DNA of 64,000 bases, taken from positions 32,443,468 through 32,507,467 of the forward strand of contig CM032129.1 of NCBI GenBank assembly GCA_018894105.1. Reading direction: 5' to 3'. This document shows positions 33,797-44,989 of this stretch, piece after piece. This DNA is from Jacaranda mimosifolia. Taxonomy: Eukaryota; Streptophyta; Magnoliopsida; Lamiales; Bignoniaceae. Made by a program: the position numbers and the translations under genes. Numbering within the stretch: position 1 is the first letter of the stretch; each line of letters begins with the position of its first letter. The notes below the pieces were generated by a model. It did no database searches and was not told the DNA's origin. It was given only the letters and a program-made list of their open reading frames with translations.

Positions 33797-34945
33797 AAAA
33801 AGCTCGTTTAGGCTCGCGAGCTTTTCGAGTTGAATATTATTGAACTCAGCTTGGCTTGTTTGATTGATGAGCTCGAGCTCGGCTCAACTCAGGCTCGAAA
33901 AGATCAAATCGAATACAAGCTTTCATCGAGTCAAGTTCAAATCGTTGACGAATCGTCTCATCTCATTTATGCCTCTATTTTAAAATACACAAATGATATG
34001 CTCATGTTTCAATTTCACTATGTATATTTGCTTTCAGTTATAGTTGAGAAAAGATTCTAATCACTTTTTCGACCTTTATTGATTTGCTCATTGAAAGATT
34101 CTTATTTAAAATAATTGAAAGACCCCTCATTAGAATACTTGAGTTGAGGTTAGTTCTCATATATTTAATTTGTACTCCAGTATCGAATCTATTGATTAAT
34201 GAGGCTAACCTAAAAACGACTTGGATCATTAACACCAAAAAAATAAGTTAGAGGTGTTATGAATTGATATTGATTTCAATCTCATGATAATAAAGTAATA
34301 ATATTCTTTATTTCTTACCGAAAAAGTTAGGATTGTAATAGATACGATATAGATCTATTATTATAGTCTGATGGTCGAGGTCCCACTTGTCTTCTCTTAG
34401 GTCTGACTTGTAATTTAAATATGCAACCAAAGAGTTAGAATCGTCAGAGTGGTCTTAATTACCAATAATTTTTGATGCCTAGCTCAATTCAGGTCATGGA
34501 ATCAAATAAAAAGTAATACGGACAAAGGAATGCATACATCAAGTAACAAATTAATCGAAGATTTATAGTGAGATAATGAGGTGACTTAATTATGTCAATT
34601 TTAAGTATCGTAATAGGATGACACTACAGGTACTCAATAAATAATTAAAATGTTAAGAGCAAGTCAAATATCTTGAAATTAATTTTTATGTCATGGGGGC
34701 GAAATGAACATTTCCTGAACTAGTATCATTGTGGAGTGATAATATGCTTATCAAACCCTCTCGATTCTGATTCTTCTTCTTCTTCTGCTTCATCATCATC
34801 ATCATCTTTTTCCCCCTTTTTTCAATTACTCTCAAGAATAACTTTAAAAGGTTGAGGCTTAACATTGTTATAGTAATTATAGGACGGCATTGAATGTGCG
34901 GCTAATTGTTTCTTCAAACGTACCATATATACATAGGGCGGTTCA
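33242..34945. repeat. Duplicated flank block (copy 1 of 3)
   Basis: Begins TTTTTCTTGCTTGGTTGG and runs to ATGTGCGGCTAATTGTTTCTTC and CATAGGGCGG. The same succession occurs at 37745-38768 and 62995-63862. Interrupted here by the MITE 33354-33977. Contains a CTT-rich microsatellite near 34772-34800. No gene. Confidence 0.75.
33354..33977 (-). mobile_element. GAGCTCGA-rich hAT-like MITE, complete
   Basis: Begins TAGGGGTGTAAACAAGTTGA and ends CATCTCATTTATGCCTCTA. Flanks ctttaaaa (33346-33353) and ttttaaaa (33978-33985) match at seven of eight. Paralogous flanks near 37848 and 63091 read straight through (AAGCTATAAAATACRCAAATGA), giving an empty site. Contains a (TG)n run at about 33757-33790. 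Confidence 0.8.
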
Positions 34946-35190
34946 AATTCTTTATTTTAATTTATATCATATTCTATTTAGTTAATACATGTCAACTACA
35001 TATAATTAACTATAATCAATTCTTTCGCGAAAAACAATCTAATACACTTATTTTTTATTCATGTTATAAAATCAAATATTCATGAATTGAAATAAAGGAT
35101 GAAAACATGAGAACACATGTTTAACCCTTTTACTTTTATTGAACTCTTTACCTACGGATCAATGGTCATGTAGGAATTCGCCAGTTCCCT

Positions 35191-35640
35191 CTATTTACTG
35201 CCATCTCCCACATCTTCAAGTTCCAAAGCCGACAGAGGATGCGCACGGGACAGGCCAACGGGACATGTAACCTTGACCATATCAGGTTAAGGGACTCCGA
35301 CAAGTATGTCGCAGATTACTACAAAGACAAGCAGCTCCTTGCCTTTAATTCCTGTGACCTTCGACATGTGACCCTTTTCGATGAAAGCTGTGATTTCCGG
35401 ACCGTAAGAAACTGTCCCTATTCCTTTGAATTTGAGTTCTTTCTTCTTTTTCACCCTCACCCAAAAAAACCCACTCGATCGATTGAAACCTAACTCCTTG
35501 ATTTCGTCCACCGGCAGCAGACCTGTCGGAAATGAGAAATCCTCCAGTAGTTTCACAGTTTTGTCTCTGCAGATTTCTCCATGGAAAATCTCAGCTCCAT
35601 TGCGGTGGGTTTCGATTTGTTTAGCTGCTGGTGACGCCAT
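35191..35640 (-). pseudogene. DUF538 copy D, nonsense mutation
   Basis: The 450-nt frame equals the length of copies A (minus insert) and B, but codon 118 is TAA at 35287-35289 where copy A has TCG (GVPSPDM becomes GVP stop). The remaining C-terminal part (PDMVKVTCPVGLSRAHPLSA...) is still in frame to the usual TAG at 35191. The truncated product (117 aa, MASPAAKQIETHRNGAEIFH...) would lack the conserved C-terminal LSRxxPLSA strand. The TATA region reads CTACATAAAG as in copy A. Probably inactive, though a shortened protein cannot be excluded. Confidence 0.8.
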
Positions 35641-36298
35641 TTTTGTTTTGCTTAAGCTTCTGAAAGGATGTAGAGAAAAAGGTATTTTCTCTGTGCGGAA
35701 GGAGTGCGGCGGAATGGGCTTTATGTAGACCGGTTGGTTTCGTGGTTTTTCCTATGTTTTTCATGCTTGGTAATTGGTAATTACTATATAGTACCATTAA
35801 CTTAGGTCCTATTTTTATAGGAATTGAAAATACACAAGTTATAGGCTCACACGCTTTAATTTCAAGTCATAGTTGAGAAAGATTCTCATCGTGTTTGCTG
35901 ATTTGATCGTTAGAAGATTTTTATATAAAAATCACATAGCAATCCCTAATTAGCACATTTGGTTTTAAGTTGGGTATTTTTTGAATACTATTGAATTATT
36001 GATTAATATGACCGATTTCAAAAATGGCTCGGATAATCAATACAAAAATAATAAATTGAAGATTTTGTGAACTGCTACTGATTTCAATACCAGAATAACA
36101 AACTAATAACATTGTGTATTTCTTATTGTGTGAGATGGGACCTTAATGGATACGTCGTGAAGTGATTTATTTGTGATCTAATGTTCAGATTCTACTTCTC
36201 TTTGTTTAGGTAAGACTTGAAATCTGAATTTGCATCCAGAAAAAATTAGAATTATTGGAATAGTCCATCTGAATTAGAAATGTGAATAAGGTTGGGCT

Positions 36299-37032
36299 TA
36301 GGGGTGGGCGGGAGTCAAGTACCCCCTTGGGGGCACTCCCACTGTGGGTACCCGAGGACTCAGGTATCATTTTTTGATACCCGAATCCTGACCCCCATCG
36401 AGTACTCCCTTTAGGGTTGAGGGGTACCCCCAAAACCCCCATTACATTTTTTATATATTTTTAATAGATAGAAATTAAAATATTATTAATTTGTTATTTA
36501 TTTTCGTTGTGAACTAATTGATAGCACTACATTTCATTGTTCACAAATTCCACATAATATATAATTTTAAAACTTAAATATAAACATTAATGTCTAATAT
36601 ATGATATACATCATATATTAACAATAATATTTTGTCAATAATATCATCATCATCCTCTATTCATCACAAATTTACAATATTCAATTTCACACTTTGCACC
36701 TTCACAATATCACAATAATATTTCATCACAAGTCACAACTCACAAAAGCATTAAATCTAAACATTTGAATAAATTCCAAAATAAAACCAACAAAGTTTTC
36801 AAAGAAGAATCGTATAAATGTATAATACTATAATTAGGTTTTTTTTTTTTAATAAAATGGGGGTACCTGTATCGGGTACCCTAAGCCAATACTCGATACC
36901 CCTACCGAAATTTTTTAGGTAACCCCATAAATATTCGATCAAGTTTGGAGACTAAAAATACTCAATTCAAATAAAAAATACCCAATAAAATCGAATCGAA
37001 TACCCCAAACTCGAATCCGAATCCCACCCCTA
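36299..37032. mobile_element. hAT-like MITE in unit D
   Basis: Starts TAGGGGTGGGCGGGAGTCAA and ends TCCGAATCCCACCCCTA. Flanks gttgggct (36291-36298) and gtggggct (37033-37040) match at seven of eight. Unit A shows the unoccupied site near 30560-30580. Contains repeated GGGTACCC/TACCCC words near both ends. 734 bp, no transposase. Confidence 0.8.
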
Positions 37033-37275
37033 GTGGGGCTGAAATGGGACATAGTGTCTCTCTACTTTCTGCTAGCGAACAAAAATTGATTCCCATATTG
37101 GTGAAATTCCCCAATGAGATGGAGAATGAGTACCCACCGTGGAGAAATTAATTCTTGCGTGTGGATATCTTCGGGTATCTATTAACAAAGTGAAAAGTTT
37201 TTAAAAATCTAAAACTATAACATGAATCACTAAATTAAATTTTAAACGGGCAATAGTTTATTAACATCTATGAAA

Positions 37276-37744
37276 ATTAGCATGTGTCTCGGGTTATGTA
37301 CGGCTTAAGCTAATGAACAAAAAAGAGAATTTAAAAATAAAAAAATTAAATAAATGAATTAATAACTTAAAACTAAGTTGTAAACAAAAATCTTTTCCAA
37401 AATAAAAAAAAAATGAAATAAAAAAAGTGAACAATAAAATGAATTTTTGGCATTATGCACCTTTCAATTATAGGCCATTGGCACTTTGTACTCCAAAATT
37501 ATAAAATCGGCAAATTGCATCCTGAAATTAATGTATTATTGGCAAATAGCACCTTAACCATCTTTCCAGCAAAATTTATGCTGAAAAACATATTTCTCTA
37601 GTAAGATAAGCATAAAATCGTCCATTTCTCTCTTCAAAAAAAAAAATTTGACATATAAAATCAATTACCAACACTTATAAATTTTCAAATACCCTATAAG
37701 ATGTTTTGAGAAGCTTATAACTTCATCCAAAGATCCTCATAATC
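37276..37744. other. Intergenic junction between units
   Basis: AT-rich, with a fragment of a common plant repeat (GGCAAATTGCATCC, GGCAAATAGCACC around 37510-37555) and a partial copy of the MITE at 32826. No gene. Confidence 0.4.
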
Positions 37745-38632
37745 TATAGAAGGCTGATTGCTTTTTCTGTGTTTTTCTTGCTTGGTTGGGAATTATTAAT
37801 ACTATTAATCTAGGTTCTATTTTTGTAGCAATTTGGTGAAGCTATAAAATACGCAAATGATAGGCTTATGTTTCAATTTCACTATGCATATTTGCTTTCA
37901 GTCGTAAGTGAAAAGATTCTAATAACTTTTTTTTACTTTAATTGATTTGATCATTGAAAGATTCTTATTTAAAATAATTGAAAGACCCCTTATTAGAACA
38001 TTTGATTTTTAGGTTATTCTCATAGATTTAATTTGTATTCTAGTATCGAATCTATTGATTAATGAGGCTAATCGAGAAAGGACTTGAATCATTAACACAA
38101 AAAAAATAATTTAGAAGTTTTATGAATTGCTATTGATTTCAATCTCATGATAACGAAGTGATAATATTATTTATTTTTTACTGGAAAAACTAGGATTGTA
38201 ATAGATACAGTGTAGATCTATTATTATGGTATGACAGTCGTCTGTCGAGGTTCCACTCCTCTTCACTTAGGTCGGACTTGTAATCTAAATATGCAATCGC
38301 AAAGAGTTAGAATTGTCAGAGTGATCTTGATTACCAATAACTTTTGGATGCCTAAATTAATTCAGGTCATGGAATCAAATAATATGGACAAAAGAATGCA
38401 TACGGCAAGTAACAAATTAATCGAAGATTTATAGTGAGATAATGAGGTGATTCAACTATCTCGATTTTAAGTATCATGATAGGATGGCATTGCGCATGTA
38501 CTCAATGAATAATTAAAATACTAGGGGCAAGTCCAATATTTTGAGAACAATTTTTATGTGATGGGGGCAAAATGGGCATTTCCCAAACCAGTATCATTGT
38601 GGAGTAATAATATGCTTGCCAAACCCTCTCAA

Positions 38633-38667
<35 letters not shown>

Positions 38668-38768
38668 CTTTGAAAGGTTGAGGCTTAAGGTTGTTATAGT
38701 ATTATTATAGGGCGGCATTGAATGTGCGGCTACTTGTTTCTCCAATCGTACAATATATACGTAGGGCG
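37745..38768. repeat. Duplicated flank block (copy 2 of 3)
   Basis: Same order of phrases as 33242-34945 and 62995-63862 but without the MITE of copy 1. (AT)n run at about 38636-38662. Confidence 0.75.
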
Positions 38769-38787
38769 GCGAAGTGTTAGGAATTTA

Positions 38788-39180
38788 GGCTCGTTTATTT
38801 TCATTTTCAAACCTCATTTTTATTTTCATTCTAAAATAAAAATTAAAAATTATCACTTTTTATTTAATTTCATTCAAAATATTTATTTTTTTATTTTCAA
38901 ATTCTTTCTTTAATCTATTCTATCATCGTTCTATCACACCAATTAATTTTAAATTTAATTTGATATAAAGTATTCACTATTATTTTAAAATTAATAAAAA
39001 TTAAATATGAAAAAATATAAATCTACCTATTTTTCAATCATATACGTACTTTAATCATTAATTTTTAATATTTCATCCAAATATATTTCTATTTTCATTT
39101 TCAAATCATAACTAACCTTTTTCAACTTTTGAAAATATATAAACACTGAAAATGATTTTGAAAATAAAACCAACGAACAC
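38788..39180. mobile_element. Tourist/PIF-Harbinger-like MITE
   Basis: GGCTCGTTTATTTTCATTTTC at the left and GAAAATAAAACCAACGAACAC at the right are inverted repeats; TTA flanks both sides (38785-38787, 39181-39183). The paralogous site near 63878-63890 reads ggattagttcattc without the element. Confidence 0.75.
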
Positions 39181-39183
39181 TTA

Positions 39184-39673
39184 GTTCATTCATAAATCCA
39201 ATTCAAGAGGGCATTTATTTCATAGAATAGGAAATGAGTATTCACCGCAAGAAACTAGGTTTATGTGGATATTTGTGGGCAAATTTAAAAATTAAAAACA
39301 ATCTAAAATTTTTAATTAAAAATTAAAAATCATAATTTAAAATACTACATGAAATTTAAAATAAATATTAATAAAATAATATCAATGATAACATCAAATA
39401 CAACATAAAATGAAAATTCAAAGTAAATAAATAAGCATAAAATCTAGAAATGCAATACGACAAAGCATGCATTTTTTATTATAATTAATTATATGTTCAG
39501 GGGTAGCGGGTACCTACAGATACAAGTATTGGAATACATGTCCCAGTCACATACAATAAATTGATATACATTAATACTTGTGGGGGTAGATTTATACATT
39601 AATACTTGTGCGGAAAGTTGGGTTCAGGTTTATGGTGAACCCACCCCACCTCGATCCCAAATATTTATCTATA

Positions 39674-39715
<42 letters not shown>

Positions 39716-40179
39716 ACATCAAATTTTAAACGTAATTCTTTTAGTCTCATAACTTGGTACCTAGTAGTATTCATTCTTTTATTACAACTTAGTATGTAAT
39801 ATGTGGAATTTTAACTTTTTTATTGTTTAATTTAGCTAAATTAATTTGTACTATTGTGCAACTTTGACTTGAATGAAAGTTTTCATATTGATTTTATTTT
39901 AAAAGAATGCATCTTTTAAAAATAAATTATATGGTGGTATAATTAAATTATAGTATTTTGTTAATTATATAAGTACATAGTATTTAATAAAATTTATAAT
40001 TAGATGTGGATAGGATCGCGTATGGTTCGAGTTAAACGTATACATTACAGATAGAGTGTGAGTTTTTACTTTTAAAACCCTTGGGGCGGGTTGGGAGACT
40101 ATAAAACATATGCAGGGTGGGTTCAAGTTGAGTGGAAACCTGCCCCAACCCACCCATTGCCATACCTTAATAATTTTTG
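39184..40179. other. Intergenic between flank block and unit E
   Basis: AT-rich with a (TTA)n run at 39676-39713. The first part continues the paralogy with the right edge of the window (GAGGGCATTTATTTCATAGA). No gene. Confidence 0.45.
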
Positions 40180-40780
40180 GAACTTATCATAAATTCTTCT
40201 TTTAATAATTTATAAACTTTTAAATATCATATAATATGTTTTGAAAAGTTTATAAATCAAGTGTCAGAACACCCTCTTAAAAATGAATTTGAATCTTTAT
40301 TTTAGTGGCCATATTTCATCTTCTATTTTATTTCATACATAAATGTTATGATTAAAAATTAGATACACATAATTTACATTTACCAAATTAGAATAAGAAA
40401 TGAAATATAAAATCAAACTGAAGATCCAAATTTCTTGAAGGCATATGAAATTAAGTCACATAACTTGAGTGGGCAACTTGTTATATGCATGTCAATTTCT
40501 TACCATAGTACTCCATGCATTAGCAGTCAAGATTTTCAAAAGCAGATTAAAACATATTAACCCCATAAAACTTAACAATTACAGCACTTCAAACAGAAGT
40601 GCTGCCAGGTTTAGATGCGTTGTCCGCCAGCCCGACTCGACTCGGCTCGAAAAAAAAAGAAATTAAGAAAAAAAATAAAAAATACAGCAATTCAAATAAA
40701 AAACAGGAACACATATATAATAAAGCCGTTTATTTTTATCACACTCTTTACGATTAATAGTGCAGAAATTGGTCACCATT

Positions 40781-41242
40781 TCAATATTTGCAGCCATTTT
40801 CACCGTCTTCTTCAAGTTCCAAAGCCGACAGGGGATGCGAACGGGACAAGCCAACGGCGGTCGTAAACTTGACCATATCAGCAGATGGGGCTCCGACAAG
40901 TAAGTCGCAGATTCCGATCGAAACAAACAGCTCCTTGCCTTTAACTCCTGTGACCTTCGACAGATGACCCTTTTCCACGAAAGCTGTGATTTCCGAACAG
41001 TAAACAACTGTTTTCCCTAGTTTCTTGAATCTGCGTTCCTTCGCCTTTTCCATGCTCAACCAAAGAAACCCACTTGATCGGTTGAACCCGAATTCCTCGA
41101 CTTCATCCACCGGCAGCAGGCCTGTCGGAATCGAGAATTCCTCCAGTAGTTTGCGGGTTTTGTCGCTGCAGATTTTTCCGTGGCAAATTTCAGCCCCGTT
41201 GCGGTGGGTTTCGATTTGTTTAGCTGCTGCCGATGCTGCCAT
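40781..41242 (-). CDS. DUF538 (SVB-like) copy E, intact
   Basis: 153 aa, intronless, starting MAASAAAKQIETHRNGAEIC. Core motifs are complete: KLLEEFSIPTGLLPVDEVEE, FGFNRSSGFLWLSMEKAKER, VVYCSEITAFVEKGHLSKVT, GVKGKELFVSIGICDLLVG, FTTAVGLSRSHPLSALELEE. No signal peptide or membrane segment, so a soluble intracellular protein is expected. It is the best-preserved copy, with a proper TATA box and no lesion. Copy B is its nearest relative. The 114-codon open frame overlapping it at 40663-41007 is a shadow. Molecular function is not established for the family. Confidence 0.92.
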   Translation of the reverse strand: MAASAAAKQIETHRNGAEICHGKICSDKTRKLLEEFSIPTGLLPVDEVEEFGFNRSSGFLWLSMEKAKERRFKKLGKTVVYCSEITAFVEKGHLSKVTGVKGKELFVSIGICDLLVGAPSADMVKFTTAVGLSRSHPLSALELEEDGENGCKY

Positions 41243-41300
41243 TTTTGTTTTTCTTGAGCTTCTGATGTATTCTGTGGTGGGAAAGGAGTGGAGCGATCGG

Positions 41301-41310
41301 CTTTTTATAG
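41301..41310 (-). promoter_or_regulatory. TATA box of DUF538 copy E
   Basis: Minus-strand CTATAAAAAG about 60 bp before the ATG, aligned with the TATA boxes of copies B and F. Confidence 0.6.
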
Positions 41311-41687
41311 ATTCTAATCACTTTTTTTTTTTTTTTTTTATTGATTTGGTTGATGAAAGAATTTTTATTTATAATCATCAAACATTTGACTTTAGATTGG
41401 TTAATCAGGCCGACGTGAAAACAACTTAGATCATCAATACCAAAAAAGTAAGTTAGGAGGTTCTATGAATGGCTATTGATTTTAATTCCATGATAATAAA
41501 GTAATAATCTTCTCACCAGTAGTAGGAGATAGGTTTGGATCTATTTTTTTATGGTCTGATGGTCGAGGTTTCACTTCTCTTCGTTTAGGTGGGACTTGAA
41601 TAAATTTACAACCAAAAACTTAAGAGTTAGAATGGATCTATATACTGATAATCTTTCGATGCCTAATTCAATTCAAGTAATGAGATT

Positions 41688-42289
41688 TAGGTATGTTCCC
41701 GATTCGGTTTGAATTAATTTTGGGATAAAAAATTAACCGATCCAAACTATATAATATAAATCGAACCAGTTTAGATTGGTTAGATTTTTGTTGTAAATTC
41801 GATCCAATCCATTTTAAAACAGTTTGAATTAGATCGGTTAATTCAGTTTTTTTATTTAATTTTTTAATTAAAATATTTGACAAGTTACTATTGATAATTA
41901 AATTAATTTAATCAATCGATTTGTAAATTTCATTTAGCTATCATGTTACACTAATCTTGTGGAATTAAGTTAAATTATGTAAGAACACGCAACTATAAAA
42001 TTATAAGTCCACAATAATTATTCTTATGTATTTGATTTTTGAAAGTGAAAAAATCTTAAGTTTAGTTTATTTTAATTTATTTATATATTTTTTATATTAT
42101 TAATATATAAATTTCGGTTTGGGTTGAATTGGATCAATTTTTTATATTAAAATCAAAAATCGGTCCAATCTAATCTGTTTTTAGAAACAAATCCAATTCA
42201 ATTAAAAAAAAATCGATTTTCATCGGATTTAGATTTCTTGGATCGGTTCATCAATTTTTGTTGAATTGGATTGAATTTGAACACCCCTA
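41688..42289. mobile_element. hAT-like MITE upstream of copy E, empty site known
   Basis: Starts TAGGTATGTTCCCGATTCGG and ends GAATTTGAACACCCCTA. Flanks atgagatt (41680-41687) and atgagatc (42290-42297). The paralogue near 32535-32560 reads CAAGTCATGGCATCGAATAA without interruption, so the insertion is exactly delimited. Rich in CGATCCAA/TTGGATCGG words. Confidence 0.85.
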
Positions 42290-42600
42290 ATGAGATCGAA
42301 TAATGAAAAACAACATGAAGAATAAAGAATGTGTGCTTCAAATAATAAATCAATTTAGTATTTATAGTGAGGTAATGAGGAGATTTAGTCATGTCAATTT
42401 TAAGTATCTTAATAAGATGGGACCAAGTGATCCCAATGAATAGTTGATATATTAGAGAATAGTCGAATTTGATTATGATCAATTTACTAAAAAGAGGTTG
42501 ATCTCAAAATATCTTGAGACTAATTTTTAAGTAATGGGGGCAAAAAGGACATTTTCCTTACTACTATCATCACAAAGTAATAATATGCTTACCAAATCAA

Positions 42601-42724
42601 CGATTTTGATCATCTATTTCAATATATATTTTATCTCATATTTCATTTTATGAATGTATGACACGTGTATTAAATATTTTCTTATAAAAATAATTGATAG
42701 ATAACCAAATATACTTGGCATATT
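42601..42724. mobile_element. Left half of a foldback MITE split by the transposon pile
   Basis: CGATTTTGATCATCTATTTC... to ATACTTGGCATAT corresponds to the first two thirds of the complete MITE at 13261-13440, including the shared GACACGTGTAATAAATATTT-type centre. Its missing right arm is at 61862-61910. Confidence 0.75.
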
Positions 42725-44988
42725 TATAATATTATATATAGCACAATATTGTGGGACCCACAATTATGCAATTTTGATTCTAATTGCCCAATTTTGGCCA
42801 AATGTCACATTCTTAAAATTTTCAGTATTTTAATTTAGTTGAAAATTTTTCATTGGTTGTTTATTTACTTTTATATTTTATTTTAATACGACTAGCTTAT
42901 CTATTATAACTAAAATATCATGTTGTGTTTATCCAGAGTTGTGATATAAATTCATATCTCATAAGATAATTCAAAAAAATGTATAATCATATTTTTATCT
43001 CACTAAATAAGTTTATAATTTAAAAAATATTTTATAAGCATCATGTTGAGTACTCTTATCATAAAGTTCTATATTATAAATTTAATTTATCACAAGATTA
43101 ATAGATAAATATTTTATTTATTTTGTATATAAATTTTATTATTCTACAATTATTTTATAGCAAAATGGTGTGGGACTCATAATTGTGGAATTTTGATCAA
43201 ATTTTGAATTCTTAGAATTTTGAGCTTTTTAATTAAATTTAAGAATTGGTTTTTGATAGTTAAATTGAAAGCATTTATTCCTTTTAAAGATATGTATATT
43301 TTTGAAATCATTTTATTGATTAGAACAAATTATTCTTTGTTTATCTCAAATACCAAAAAAACTAATTTCATTTTATTTACAAAATCTCTTTCATCTCTAC
43401 TCTCAATATGTGGAAGATTCTTGAATCATTTGAACTCTATAGTTTGATAAGTTTTTTTATAATTTTCTCTTACCTTTAATAACTAATATATATATCACTA
43501 TTTATAGAGTATTTCGAAAGTTATTTTATTAACATTTTCAGTTTCTAGTATTTTTTTCACTCTATTCTTTGTGTGCCTCTTTATTTTCTAGCATTTTTTC
43601 CCTCTATCTCTTTGTGTGCCTCTTTATTTTATTCTTCAAATTGTTTATTGATTGTTTGATTTTATTTTTCACTTTTTAGATTTCATTTTTTTTCCTTTTT
43701 CTTTTGGGGATGTTATGTACATGGTGGAAGAGATTTTTTGGATTTTAATGCTATAATTTTCTTTTTAACCGTAAATAAAGTCTATCATTTAGCTTTTATT
43801 GTTATTAACTTTGTAAATTTTTATTATCTTTTTTGTTTATTACTTAGTTTAAGTTATCGATTCATTTTTTAATTTTTAAATTCCATTTTTGTTCTTTTAA
43901 TTTTTTAATTTTAAGAGATGAGATATATATTAATTGCTCTTAATATTTTTCAATTTTCTTTTATTTTTATTAATTATATTTTTATCTTCAATTATTGATA
44001 AATTTTGTCAGTTAATTTTTATTTTATTTAAATTTTTATACATTTAGTATCCTTTAATTCATTCTTTGAATTAAGTTATTAATGTAATTTGTTAGATTTT
44101 GTAATTTATTTTTAAATTCTCTTGTTTTTGTTTATCTAAGTTTATAATTTTATAGGATAAGATCTATTTTTTGGTTTTGGTATTTGTAAAGTTTGTTTCA
44201 CTTTTTGAATATTTATATTTTAAAAGTATGTCATTTAATTTTTATTTTTTATTCATATATATGTAATTGTGTATTTATAAGTATTATAATTCGTACTATT
44301 TTTAAAAATTTTAGATACTATTTTATCAATATATATATTCTTAATTCTTTTCTTCATTTAATTATTGGATAACTAAACTATGAGTCAATAAAAGGTTTAA
44401 CTTATATACTAATATTGAGTTTAACTTTATAATTATTTTATATATTTATTTTTTGAATTTTTTTCCTTTACTATCATGGTTTTGTCTTGACTTAATTGAT
44501 TTTTATTCAAAAATTGAAATTAAAAAAGAAATTTTTTAAATTCTTGGCAGCCAATATATTATCTAATTGTTTATATTTTAAGTTTGAACTTAATATATAC
44601 TTATTGACTTTTAAGTCTAACGTAATTTTAAAGTATTATAGTTTTAAATTTTTTTCAACAACTTTTAAGTCAGCAATCTTGTGTTTTATATCCTTCTCAT
44701 ATACTTTTATTTTTTAATGCAACTATCTATTAGTTTTTGGTTGCTTATTATTTTTTTCTTTTTAATAAAATATGTAATCATATTTATAGACTTTTATTTT
44801 TGAAAGTTTAGAATATTTTTTTAACTTCTCACAAAATAATCTTAAATTTACTTTTTACTAATTATTTGACCATTTTTTGCGATAATTTTATTTTTATATT
44901 GTTATTTTTAAATATATTTATAATTCAATAATTACATTAATATATAATAATTTTAAAGAATCCGTGCATAGCACGGAAATAATGATAG
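42725..44988 (+). mobile_element. Helitron-like element H1
   Basis: The 5' region (ATTATATATAGCACAATATTGTGGGACCC) matches the 5' ends of H2 and H4. The 3' end has the hairpin CCGTGCATAGCACGG (44962-44976) followed 8 bp later by ATAG and T, a one-base variant of the CTAG-T Helitron end. The interior is AT-rich with no Rep/helicase frame, so non-autonomous. A second internal 5'-like block at about 43155 (GCAAAATGGTGTGGGACTC) suggests a nested or duplicated end. Confidence 0.6.
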
Positions 44989-44989
44989 T

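Larger units (their letters stand above)
34950..37275 (-). repeat. DUF538 duplication unit D (paralogue of 28450-30765)
   Basis: Colinear with unit A from GAAAAACAATCTAATACACTTATT through the DUF538 frame to AACGGGCAATAGTTTATTAACATC. The MITE of unit A is absent here, and the MITE at 36299-37032 is absent from A. Confidence 0.75.
40180..42600 (-). repeat. DUF538 duplication unit E (paralogue of about 30860-32580)
   Basis: Colinear with unit B: ATCATATAATATGTTTTGAAAA, the foldback MITE (40288-40433), CCCATAAAACTTAA, the DUF538 frame, then upstream phrases up to GAATAATGAAAAACAACATG. Interrupted by the private MITE 41688-42289. Confidence 0.75.
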
